DNA of 64,000 nt from Ammoniphilus resinae (GTDB lineage Bacteria; Bacillota; Bacilli; Aneurinibacillales; RAOX-1). Of this stretch, positions 15,963-22,949 are shown one piece after another. The notes below the pieces were generated by a model that saw nothing but the letters and a program-made list of their open reading frames with translations, did not search any database and was not told where the DNA came from. The DNA lies in contig NZ_JAGGKT010000012.1 of NCBI RefSeq assembly GCF_017873965.1, forward strand, positions 1 through 64,000. The letters are read 5' to 3'. Each line of letters starts with the position of its first letter. The stretch's first letter is position 1. The position numbers and the translations under genes were made by a program.

Positions 15963-16640
15963 TTGAAACCTGAAGAATTAAGCAAGAAACTTGCCGGAGA
16001 AAAAGCAGTCGACTACATCGAACAGGATATGCTAATTGGCCTTGGTACCGGTTCGACCGTTTTTTGGACGATGCAAAAGCTTGCCGAGCGGGTAAAGGAA
16101 GGTTTGCGAATCCAGGCGGTTCCGACCTCGACAGCAACGGAAGAATTGGCAAGAAAACTGGGAATTCCTTTGCTGACCCTTGAAGACGTAAAGGAATTGG
16201 ATCTAGTGATAGATGGAGCGGACGAGATTAGTGCTGAACTTGATTTAATCAAAGGTGGGGGAGGGGCGCTGCTTCGCGAAAAGTTGGTGGCCCTTGCCTC
16301 AAAGAAACGAATCATTGTTGCGGATTCAGGAAAACTGACGGAAGAATTAGGGGGCTTTCCTTTACCGATTGAGATTGTCCGATTTGGCTGGGAGCAGACC
16401 TTCTCCAGAGTGCTACAATTGGGCTGTCAAATTACCTTGCGGGAAGCGGAGAATACCCCTTTTATCACGGATAATGGAAACTATATTTTGGACTGCAAAT
16501 TTGATGGAATTACAGATCCAGTGGGTGTGCACCAACAGTTGAAATTACTGCCGGGAGTGATCGAAACAGGTCTTTTCGTTCAGCTTGCTGATGTCGTTGT
16601 GGTAGGATTTCCGGATCGCTTTGAATTGTTGGAACGTTGA
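15963..16640 (+). CDS. rpiA: Ribose-5-phosphate isomerase A (TTG start)
   Basis: A 225-residue enzyme that interconverts ribose-5-phosphate and ribulose-5-phosphate in the pentose phosphate pathway. Signatures: GLGTGST (26-32) for phosphate binding, DGADEI and KGGGGALLREK for the active site. GGAAGGTG at 15949-15956 sits at proper spacing to TTG 15963, giving MKPEELSKKLAGEKAVDYI; the in-frame GTG at 15954 overlaps that site and is unlikely. It is a single gene, with a terminator downstream. Confidence 0.93.
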   Translation: MKPEELSKKLAGEKAVDYIEQDMLIGLGTGSTVFWTMQKLAERVKEGLRIQAVPTSTATEELARKLGIPLLTLEDVKELDLVIDGADEISAELDLIKGGGGALLREKLVALASKKRIIVADSGKLTEELGGFPLPIEIVRFGWEQTFSRVLQLGCQITLREAENTPFITDNGNYILDCKFDGITDPVGVHQQLKLLPGVIETGLFVQLADVVVVGFPDRFELLER

Positions 16641-16651
16641 GTTTAGGTTTT

Positions 16652-16688
16652 AAAGAGAGTTCTCGACTAAGGACGGGAGCTCTTTTTT
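16652..16688 (+). terminator. Terminator after rpiA
   Basis: An imperfect stem (AAGAG...TTCTCG with CGGGAG...CTCTT, with wobble pairs) is followed by six T. Confidence 0.7.
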
Positions 16689-16753
16689 GTTGTATACTAA
16701 TTAATACTATGAATCTTCCATTTCTATCATGCGTAGGTAATAGAGGTGAAATT

Positions 16754-16813
16754 ATGCTTGCACTTATGAACCAGGCAATTTGGTATTATAAGTCAGTTGC
16801 GGAGCGATCGTGA
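16754..16813 (+). CDS. Possible 19-residue small ORF with a good ribosome site
   Basis: GAGGTGAAATT precedes an ATG that encodes MLALMNQAIWYYKSVAERS and a stop. No other support. It could be a leader for the zinc-ribbon-like gene downstream, or chance. Confidence 0.2.
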   Translation: MLALMNQAIWYYKSVAERS

Positions 16814-16933
16814 AAATAATGATGAATAATGAGCTGTTCTTTGGGTGGGACAGCCGTTTTGTTTGGTTGGGTAAATCTTGGGGATTTGGGGAAAATTTGA
16901 TAAATGAAAACTTTGAGTGCAAGGGTGATTTGG

Positions 16934-17149
16934 ATGAAAAAGAAATACGATACGGCACAATTGCAAGCGATTCTGAAAAGATTGCAGGCCTTTGTAGGAA
17001 ACCCTTATCAAAATTTGTTTCTTTGCCAAAAAGATTCGGGACACCAGGCTCTAAGGCCTGTGATTAAAGACGGGGCGATCTATTTAACTTGTCTCGACTG
17101 TGACTATGAGGAGGAATTAGGTCCGGAATTTTTTGAGGATCTGGAGTAA
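16934..17149 (+). CDS. Small zinc-ribbon-like protein
   Basis: 71 residues. Metal-binding candidates are FLCQKDSGH in the first half and YLTCLDCDYEE near the C-terminus (one Cys and a His, then CxxC). The ATG at 16934 follows AAGGGTGATTGG and yields a protein beginning MKKKYDTAQLQAILK. An overlapping frame (16810-17067) is less protein-like. The family is not recognised with certainty; small zinc-ribbon proteins of this kind are common in Bacillales and mostly uncharacterised. Confidence 0.6.
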   Translation: MKKKYDTAQLQAILKRLQAFVGNPYQNLFLCQKDSGHQALRPVIKDGAIYLTCLDCDYEEELGPEFFEDLE

Positions 17150-17158
17150 GTTTTGGGA

Positions 17159-17195
17159 GGAAAGCCACATGATTTCGCTGGCGTGATGGCTTTCC
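17159..17195 (+). terminator. Hairpin after the zinc-ribbon gene
   Basis: GGAAAGCCA (17159-17167) pairs perfectly with TGGCTTTCC (17187-17195). No T run follows, so it is a weak terminator or an mRNA 3' hairpin. Confidence 0.45.
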
Positions 17196-17212
17196 TAGCG
17201 AGTGAGAGCAGT

Positions 17213-17397
17213 TAACGGAAAAAATTTCCGTTATTCGTCTTTTCTGATCTGATGATATTTAAATAGCGGAAAATAATTCCGTTATTGCACATTGTAATCG
17301 TTTGCAAAAGAATGACTCGTCTTCATAAAGGAAAATTTTTCCGCTATTCCACCTTTTGAGACTCGGTTTAAGTGAATAGCGGAAATTTTTTCCGTTA
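17213..17397. repeat. Cluster of four AACGGAA/TTCCGTT palindromic repeats
   Basis: Palindromes lie at 17213-17233 (TAACGGAAA aaa TTTCCGTTA), 17262-17286 (AATAGCGGAA...TTCCGTTATT), about 17331-17349 (degenerate, GGAAAA/TTTTTCC) and 17375-17397 (AATAGCGGAAA...TTTCCGTTA). The last overlaps the stop codon of the minus-strand VOC gene. The same family recurs at 32397-32472 and 57729-57753. The sequence ATTGTAATCGTTTGCA (17291-17306) inside this cluster also recurs next to the 32.4-kb copies. Confidence 0.8.
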
Positions 17398-17793
17398 AAC
17401 CGGAAGATTCAACTGCCAAGAGACACCAAAACGGTCATTCACCCAGCCAAATTTCTTGCTAAATCCATAATTATCCAACGGCATAAGCGCTTGTCCACCC
17501 TCAAGCAGTTTCTGATAAAGATCATCGAGCTCCTCCTCCGTGCTGCAGGTGAGAAAGATAGAGTGGGAAGGGGTGAAAGTAAACGCGTGCTTCACATTAC
17601 TGTCGATACACATAAATTCCTGCCCTTTCAAGGAAAAAGTCGCTTGCATCACTGTTCCTTCATCCCCAGGTTCATTCGCCCCGTAACGAACAATACTAGT
17701 TATTTCGGAATCCTCGATTAAAGAAACGTAAAAATTCATTGCTTCCTCAGCATCGGCATTTTGAAACATTAAGAATGGGGTCACTTTTTGCAT
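17395..17793 (-). CDS. VOC family protein (PhnB-like)
   Basis: A 132-residue single-module vicinal-oxygen-chelate protein of the PhnB/'3-demethylubiquinone methyltransferase-like' type: KVTPFLMFQNADAEEAMNFY at the start, GWVNDRFGVSWQLN at the end. Members mostly have unknown or resistance-related functions. A TCCTCC-complement ribosome site (AAGGAGGAAC on the minus strand) precedes the ATG at 17793. The last codon and stop lie in a palindromic repeat. Monocistronic. Confidence 0.85.
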   Translation of the reverse strand: MQKVTPFLMFQNADAEEAMNFYVSLIEDSEITSIVRYGANEPGDEGTVMQATFSLKGQEFMCIDSNVKHAFTFTPSHSIFLTCSTEEELDDLYQKLLEGGQALMPLDNYGFSKKFGWVNDRFGVSWQLNLPV

Positions 17794-18032
17794 GATGTTC
17801 CTCCTTTGTTTAAATCGTGCTCACATTATAACATTCTTATCAATCCCACTCTAATTAAAAACAATTATACAACGCCCAATCTTCGGAATATAATGAAATA
17901 AAATGAAGAGAATGGTCAAAGAGGAAACTGGTAAATAAATCTATTATAAAGGGGCATGCAAGCTGTGCCCAACATAATGACACGGCTATTGGAAAGTTAC
18001 CTACCCGGACAAACCCTTTAGAGGTGAAGACA

Positions 18033-18539
18033 ATGTCTATAAGAAAGGTAATCTTGTTGGGACCACTTATTTTTTTCATTCATGATTTGGAAGAAGTACT
18101 GTGGGCCCAGCAATGGCTGGATGAAAACAGACAATTAATAGAAGGGACTTTGCTAGATGGCATTGTCGACAAATTGGGATTCCCTCCATTGGAATTTGGC
18201 ATCGTGGTCGGAATTGTGACTCATTTATATTGCATCATTTCATATTTTGCTGCTAAAAATCTCAAAGCAGGAATAAGTATGAACCTGTATATTTCTACTA
18301 TACTAATTTTGTTTGTCAATGTTTTCACCCACCTTGGTCAGAGTATTCTTTTAAAAATGTACACACCGGGTGTGGTCACAGCCGTTCTCGTCGTTTTGCC
18401 TTATAGTATTTATGCTTTGAAAAAATTAAAAGTGGAGAATCTGATGACGAAAACCAGTAGGTTAGTTAGTCCTGTGGCAGCTGTGGGAATGGTGTTCATT
18501 CTTTTTGGGTTGATGTTTGTAGTAGGTTCTGTGATTTAA
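18033..18539 (+). CDS. HXXEE domain membrane protein
   Basis: A 168-residue membrane protein. FFIHDLEEVLWAQQW near the N-terminus matches the HXXEE motif that names this family, followed by about four hydrophobic helices (roughly residues 53-70, 80-103, 111-130 and 145-165). The function of the family is unknown; the His/Glu set might bind metal inside the membrane. GAGGTGAAGA positions the start at ATG 18033. An 18-bp gap to the VOC gene downstream suggests cotranscription. Confidence 0.75.
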   Translation: MSIRKVILLGPLIFFIHDLEEVLWAQQWLDENRQLIEGTLLDGIVDKLGFPPLEFGIVVGIVTHLYCIISYFAAKNLKAGISMNLYISTILILFVNVFTHLGQSILLKMYTPGVVTAVLVVLPYSIYALKKLKVENLMTKTSRLVSPVAAVGMVFILFGLMFVVGSVI

Positions 18540-18556
18540 ATTTAGGAGGGATTCAT

Positions 18557-18937
18557 GTGATTAATAGGTTAGATCATCTCGTATTGACTGTGAAAGATAT
18601 CGATAGGACGATTGAGTTTTATACGACAGTGCTGGAGATGCAAGTGGTAACCTTTGGATCAAATCGGAAAGCTCTTGTGTTTGGACAACAAAAGATCAAT
18701 TTGCATCAAGCGGGAAAGGAATTTGAACCCAAGGCCAAACATCCACTTAGTGGTTCAGCTGATCTCTGTTTTATTGTGAATACAGACCTTGAGGTGGTTA
18801 AAAGACGTCTTGAAGAGCGTGCTGTTCCCGTAGAAGAAGGGATTGTACCGAGAACAGGGGCATTGGGGAAAATACAGTCATTGTATATACGCGATCCGGA
18901 TGGAAACTTGATTGAACTTTCGAGGTATGAAGCGTAA
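18557..18937 (+). CDS. VOC family protein (glyoxalase/dioxygenase type)
   Basis: 126 residues, GTG start with AGGAGGG upstream. INRLDHLVLTVKDIDRTIEFY opens the first betaalphabetabetabeta module and DPDGNLIELSRY closes the second. His7, a His in KINLHQ and the Glu of LIELS fit the usual metal ligands. It resembles the glyoxalase/bleomycin-resistance proteins; the substrate is unknown. An AACGGAAAAA half-repeat lies just after its stop. Confidence 0.85.
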   Translation: MINRLDHLVLTVKDIDRTIEFYTTVLEMQVVTFGSNRKALVFGQQKINLHQAGKEFEPKAKHPLSGSADLCFIVNTDLEVVKRRLEERAVPVEEGIVPRTGALGKIQSLYIRDPDGNLIELSRYEA

Positions 18938-18951
18938 GCTAACGGAAAAAC

Positions 18952-19842
18952 TTACTCAATATGCGAAACCAATCCTTGCTTTAGATAGTTATATAGCTTT
19001 TGGCTTGCCATCTGGAGCGGGTATGCTGTCTCCTTGCACAAGATTCCGAATGTCATGTGTATGAGGCTTCCGCTGATCATCCTAGTCGTTGTCCTAGGCG
19101 CAATGGGGTCCACGATGATTTTAGGAACAAGTGCGATCCCTAAACCGTTCTCCACATAAAATTTCAAGGCCGTCATACTACTGATCTCCATGGTGTCGAG
19201 CATCACATTCCCTTTTTCGCGCAAAACCATCTCCAGTTTTCTACGGTATGGACAAATTACTGATGTGATAAGCAGTCGGTAACCTTGAAAATCTTCCGGC
19301 TCGATCGTCTCTTTCTTCGCAAGTGGATGATTCTTGGGCATCAACACCAAGAACTCTTCCTGAAACATTGGCTCAAAATATAAATCAGTACCCAAGTCAG
19401 GTGCCGTTGAAAGAGCGAAGTCGATTTCTCCTTTGAGGATCTTCTCGCTAAGTATGGGGGTGTTTGCGATTTCCACAGAAACGCGGATATTCGGATAATC
19501 GGTCATAAACTTCCCAAGGATACCGGGTAAACGATAACTGGCCGTTGGCTCTGTTACTCCTATACGTAAATGTCCTGCTTCGCCAGATTTTAGGTCCGAT
19601 AAGCTTACTTGAAGGTGCTCCATATTCTTTACGATTTGTAAGCTCTGGTTGTAAAATAGCCTGCCGGCCTCCGTCAGCCCGATTTCTTTGCCGCGTTCTA
19701 TTAGGAGTACGCCTAATTCCGATTCCAGCTTTTGGATTTGCATCGTGACTGTAGATTGTACATAGTTCATTTCTTGTGCCGCGCGGATAAAGCTTCCATA
19801 CTTCACGATCATATGGAATGTTTTAAGTGATTTCAGATCCAT
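18952..19842 (-). CDS. LysR family transcriptional regulator
   Basis: A 296-residue LysR-type regulator: N-terminal winged helix (about residues 1-60, MDLKSLKTFHMIVKYGSFIRAAQEMNYVQ... region) and a periplasmic-binding-like effector domain (GHLRIGVTEPTASYRLPGIL onward). The start at 19842 is supported by AGGGGGATG on the minus strand; an upstream in-frame ATG at 19884 lies within the operator region. It is divergent from the SDR/hydrolase unit, the classic LysR arrangement, and so probably controls it. Confidence 0.9.
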   Translation of the reverse strand: MDLKSLKTFHMIVKYGSFIRAAQEMNYVQSTVTMQIQKLESELGVLLIERGKEIGLTEAGRLFYNQSLQIVKNMEHLQVSLSDLKSGEAGHLRIGVTEPTASYRLPGILGKFMTDYPNIRVSVEIANTPILSEKILKGEIDFALSTAPDLGTDLYFEPMFQEEFLVLMPKNHPLAKKETIEPEDFQGYRLLITSVICPYRRKLEMVLREKGNVMLDTMEISSMTALKFYVENGLGIALVPKIIVDPIAPRTTTRMISGSLIHMTFGILCKETAYPLQMASQKLYNYLKQGLVSHIE

Positions 19843-19859
19843 ATGGCATCCCCCTATAT

Positions 19860-19914
19860 AATTCAAAAAAAATGAATTCCACATTCAATTAATTCAATTA
19901 TACAAAACTATAAT
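19860..19914. promoter_or_regulatory. Divergent LysR/SDR control region
   Basis: AATTCA (19860-19865) and TGAATT (19873-19878) form an inverted repeat of the T-N11-A type bound by LysR proteins. A further ATTCAAT direct repeat follows at 19883-19897. TATAAT at 19909-19914 is a likely -10 for the SDR gene. Confidence 0.5.
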
Positions 19915-19961
19915 AAGCAATTACAATGAAATTATCAGAAATACAAAGGGGTGGATGCAAA

Positions 19962-20702
19962 GTGGAATTCAAAAACAAAGTGGCTTTAGTTACGGGCGGG
20001 GGTACGGGGATTGGTAAAGCAACGAGTATCGCACTTGCCAAACGGGGAGCGACCGTAATTGTGAACTACTCGCGTTCTGAATTCGATGCAGAAGAGACTG
20101 TCAGATTGATCAAGCAAGAGGGCGGTCGGGCGATCGCCATACAAGCAGACGTAACGCAAGACAAGGCAGTTCGGAACATGATCCAAGCGGCCGTGCGACA
20201 ATTTGGTACAGTGGATTTGCTTGTGAATAATGCCAGTATCACCAAACATATTCCGATGGATGACTTAGATTCGGCAACGGAGGATGTATGGGACGAATTA
20301 TTCGATGTGAATGTAAAAGGTATGTTCTATTGCGCGCGAGCGGTTGCCCCTTTCATGAAAAAGAACCAACAAGGTGCAATTGTAAATCTTGGCAGCATTG
20401 CGGGACAGACTGGGTTAGGCTCCTCGCTTCCTTATGCCGTATCCAAAGCAGCTGTTCATGGACTTACGAAATCATTGGCACGCGCTTTGGCACCTGAGAT
20501 CAGAGTTAATTGTATTGTGCCTGGAGCGGTTGTGACAAGATGGTGGGCAGGCCAGGAAGAACAAATGAAAAAATTAGCTCCGAATCTTCTGCTGCAACGT
20601 ATTTCAACACCGGACGATATTGCGCATATGATCTGCGCGGCACTGCAACAAGAAGCGATCACTGGTCAAATGATTACCGTGGACAGCGGTCAAACATTGT
20701 GA
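19962..20702 (+). CDS. SDR family oxidoreductase
   Basis: A 246-residue short-chain dehydrogenase. TGGGTGIG (cofactor loop), NNAS in place of NNAG, catalytic Ser in LGSIAG and YAVSK (Tyr/Lys) are all present. The GTG at 19962 follows AAAGGGG at 19945-19951 and gives MEFKNKVALVTGG; an ATG at 19926 precedes that site and is less likely. It resembles 3-oxoacyl-ACP reductase/glucose dehydrogenase-type SDRs. It is divergently paired with the LysR gene and is 50 bp before an epoxide-hydrolase-like gene, so the two may process the same xenobiotic or diol. Confidence 0.88.
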   Translation: MEFKNKVALVTGGGTGIGKATSIALAKRGATVIVNYSRSEFDAEETVRLIKQEGGRAIAIQADVTQDKAVRNMIQAAVRQFGTVDLLVNNASITKHIPMDDLDSATEDVWDELFDVNVKGMFYCARAVAPFMKKNQQGAIVNLGSIAGQTGLGSSLPYAVSKAAVHGLTKSLARALAPEIRVNCIVPGAVVTRWWAGQEEQMKKLAPNLLLQRISTPDDIAHMICAALQQEAITGQMITVDSGQTL

Positions 20703-20752
20703 GTCTAGCTTACCACGAGTTTTCTATAATTTTAGAAAGAAGGTTGAGTATA

Positions 20753-21597
20753 ATGAAACATCATTACGTGGAGGTTGCTGAAGGATATAGGATCCATTAC
20801 GTACGTGAAGGTCAGGGGACTCCCGTATTATTGCTGCATGGTTGGCCTGGATTTTGGTATGATTGGTGCAAAGTTATTCCACTGTTAAGTAAAGAGGCCG
20901 ATGTAATTGTTCCGGATTTCCGCGGCTTTGGGTTATCGGATAAACCTAAAATTGAACCCGTCAGAGGATATGGTCCTGCCGTATTGGCAAAGGATATCAT
21001 AGAGATTTTAGATCATTTGGGACTGGACGAAGTGATTGTCGCAGCGCATGATATTGGAGCGACGATCGCTCAAACGCTGGCTAAAACATACTCTTCGCGA
21101 GTGAAATCATTGGTTCTTTTTAACCCGCCTTATCCCGGGATTGGAGCAAGAAGGTTTGAACCGGAGGTTCAAACTGAATTCTGGTACCAGCATTTACACA
21201 ACCTAGATTTATTTGAACAATTGTTTGCTGATGAGCCCTTAGCTGCGCAAAAATACGTACGCTATTTTTATGAGCATTGGTCGGGAGAAAAGGGAACAAT
21301 GGAAGAAAACGAATTGCAGTTCATACTGGAAATGTATGCACTGCCAGGAGCCATGCTGAGCAGTATTATGTATTACCGAGCCAGAGCCGCAGACAAAACC
21401 AAACAAGCAAGTGTCAGTAGTCCGGGTTCACCTATTCTTCATGAGACCTCTGTGTTTTGGGGCGAAGCAGATCCGGTAATGAAGGTTGAGTGGTCAGATC
21501 GCTTGGGTGAGTTTTTTGAGCATGTCACTTTGTTCCTTTGGAGGCGCCAAAGGAAACGGCTGAAGGGATTCTCCGGCATATATTAAAAAATCGTTAG
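20753..21597 (+). pseudogene. Epoxide-hydrolase-like alpha/beta hydrolase with C-terminal deletion and frameshift
   Basis: The ATG at 20753 (AGAAGG upstream) opens an alpha/beta-hydrolase: LLLHGWPGFWYDW (oxyanion hole), AAHDIGATIAQ with Asp as nucleophile as in epoxide hydrolases and dehalogenases, and FWGEADPV with the acid. After EFFEHVTL the original frame runs into FLWRRQRKRLKGFSGIY and stops at 21586. The expected end, HFVPLEAPKETAEGILRHI, which carries the catalytic His, is intact in another frame at 21526-21597. Roughly eight codons are missing in between, so the product lacks its catalytic His and is probably inactive. Family members usually read VTL...GAGHFVP here. Confidence 0.85.
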
Positions 21598-21606
21598 GTG
21601 ACTTGA

Positions 21607-21741
21607 ATGAGAATATGTGAAACATGTGGCCGCAAGAAAGATAATCGTTCATTTTCACGAGTTATGGCCTATATCTATGTGTCAAAGCAACGCGTACCAT
21701 TAATCTGCAACCAATGTATGAAGAAATCTCAAGGGGAATAG
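21607..21741 (+). CDS. Small CxxC/CxxC zinc-ribbon protein
   Basis: 44 residues beginning MRICETCGRKKDNRSFSRVM and ending with a CNQC pair, so four Cys that can hold one zinc. AGGTGACTTGA precedes the ATG. Its last codons form the left arm of a strong terminator. Function unknown; such proteins often bind nucleic acid or act as small adaptors. Confidence 0.6.
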   Translation: MRICETCGRKKDNRSFSRVMAYIYVSKQRVPLICNQCMKKSQGE

Positions 21742-21756
21742 AGATTTCTTTTTTTT
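21721..21756 (+). terminator. Terminator overlapping the end of the small zinc-ribbon gene
   Basis: AAGAAATCTC (21721-21730) pairs perfectly with GAGATTTCTT (21741-21750) and a T run follows. No SAM riboswitch or other known leader was seen in the remaining AT-rich gap up to metA. Confidence 0.85.
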
Positions 21757-21984
21757 AAATTTTTTACGGACATATTCTATCTGATTGACTCGGAAAATAG
21801 AATAAATGTAAATTTAAAAGCATTTTTTTAGGGTAAACTCCTATTTTGATCTGTTCTCACTGGACTTTTTGATATAGAATACATAATATAACTTCTATTG
21901 CTGGAGTTCATCATCGTTACTAACCATTTTCCGGATGCAGTTTTAAATTGTAAGGATTAAGTGGGCAAAAGGAGTGTGTATATA

Positions 21985-22911
21985 ATGCCAATCAAAATAC
22001 CGGACCATCTACCAGCTATGGAGATACTCCATAAAGAAGGAATTTTTGTCATGGGAGAAAGTCGGGCATTCCGTCAAGACATTCGCCCGCTAAGAATTGT
22101 TATTCTAAATTTAATGCCGACAAAAGAAACAACAGAGACACAAATTTTGCGTTTGTTAGGGAACTCTGCGTTACAAGTGGAAGCGGTCTTGCTGCATCCC
22201 AAAACACATATTCCGAAAAATACGTCTGCGGAACATTTATCTGCATTCTATAAAACGTTTGATGAGATCGAAGATCAAAGCTTTGACGGGATGATCATTA
22301 CGGGTGCACCGATTGAACATTTGGAATTTGAAGAAGTAAACTACTGGCAGGAATTAACGGAAATTATGGATTGGAAACTGGAAAATGTGACCTCTACACT
22401 GCATATCTGCTGGGGGGCGCAGGCGGGACTTTACCACCATTATGGGGTGAAAAAATATCCGCTGCCAGAAAAGATGTTTGGAGTCTTCAAACATCGCGTA
22501 TTAAAGTCAAATACGAGCTTGCTTAGAGGATTCGATGATGAGTTTTACGCGCCGCAATCCCGTTATACGGAAGTTCGTCATGAAGATATTGCGAAGGTGC
22601 CTGAGTTGGAGATCTTATCTGACTCTGAAGAATCAGGGATCTATATCGTGGCGTCGAAGGACGGAAGGCAAATCTTTGTCACCGGGCATTCCGAATACGA
22701 TCCGCTTACCCTAAAGTTGGAGTATGACCGTGACAAGGCCGCGGGATTGAATACAGCCGTCCCGAAAAACTATTTCCCTAACGATGATCCAACCAAACCA
22801 CCGGTTCAACGTTGGAAATCGCATGGGAACTTATTGTTTGCCAACTGGTTGAACTATCATGTGTACCAAGAAACACCATATATTCTACGTTCAAAAGTAA
22901 AATTAGACTAA
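21985..22911 (+). CDS. metA: Homoserine O-acetyltransferase (MetA type)
   Basis: A 308-residue MetA-family enzyme that activates homoserine for methionine synthesis. Cys142 (HICWGAQAG) is the acyl nucleophile, His235 and Glu237 (TGHSEYD) complete the triad and Lys47 lies in MPTKETTE. Position 111 is Glu (GAPIEHL), the residue shown in this family to select acetyl-CoA over succinyl-CoA (Gly), hence the acetyltransferase call despite the common 'succinyltransferase' name. AAAAGGAGTG sets the ATG at 21985. Single gene with a bidirectional terminator after it. Confidence 0.93.
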   Translation: MPIKIPDHLPAMEILHKEGIFVMGESRAFRQDIRPLRIVILNLMPTKETTETQILRLLGNSALQVEAVLLHPKTHIPKNTSAEHLSAFYKTFDEIEDQSFDGMIITGAPIEHLEFEEVNYWQELTEIMDWKLENVTSTLHICWGAQAGLYHHYGVKKYPLPEKMFGVFKHRVLKSNTSLLRGFDDEFYAPQSRYTEVRHEDIAKVPELEILSDSEESGIYIVASKDGRQIFVTGHSEYDPLTLKLEYDRDKAAGLNTAVPKNYFPNDDPTKPPVQRWKSHGNLLFANWLNYHVYQETPYILRSKVKLD

Positions 22912-22920
22912 ACAACGAGA

Positions 22921-22949
22921 AAAGGCTGACCCTTGGGTCAGCCTTTTTC
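22921..22949. terminator. Bidirectional terminator between metA and the DinG-like helicase
   Basis: AAAAGGCTGACC and GGTCAGCCTTTTT pair around a CTTG loop, with T runs on both strands between convergent genes. Confidence 0.9.

Noticed and set aside
16810-17067. 85-codon + frame overlapping the small zinc-ribbon gene
   Set aside because: The overlapping frame at 16934-17149 has a better start and a Cys/His pattern; the 85-codon frame has Trp-rich, non-family sequence.
21757-21984. SAM riboswitch or T-box upstream of metA
   Set aside because: No conserved S-box core or T-box sequence could be seen in the AT-rich gap.
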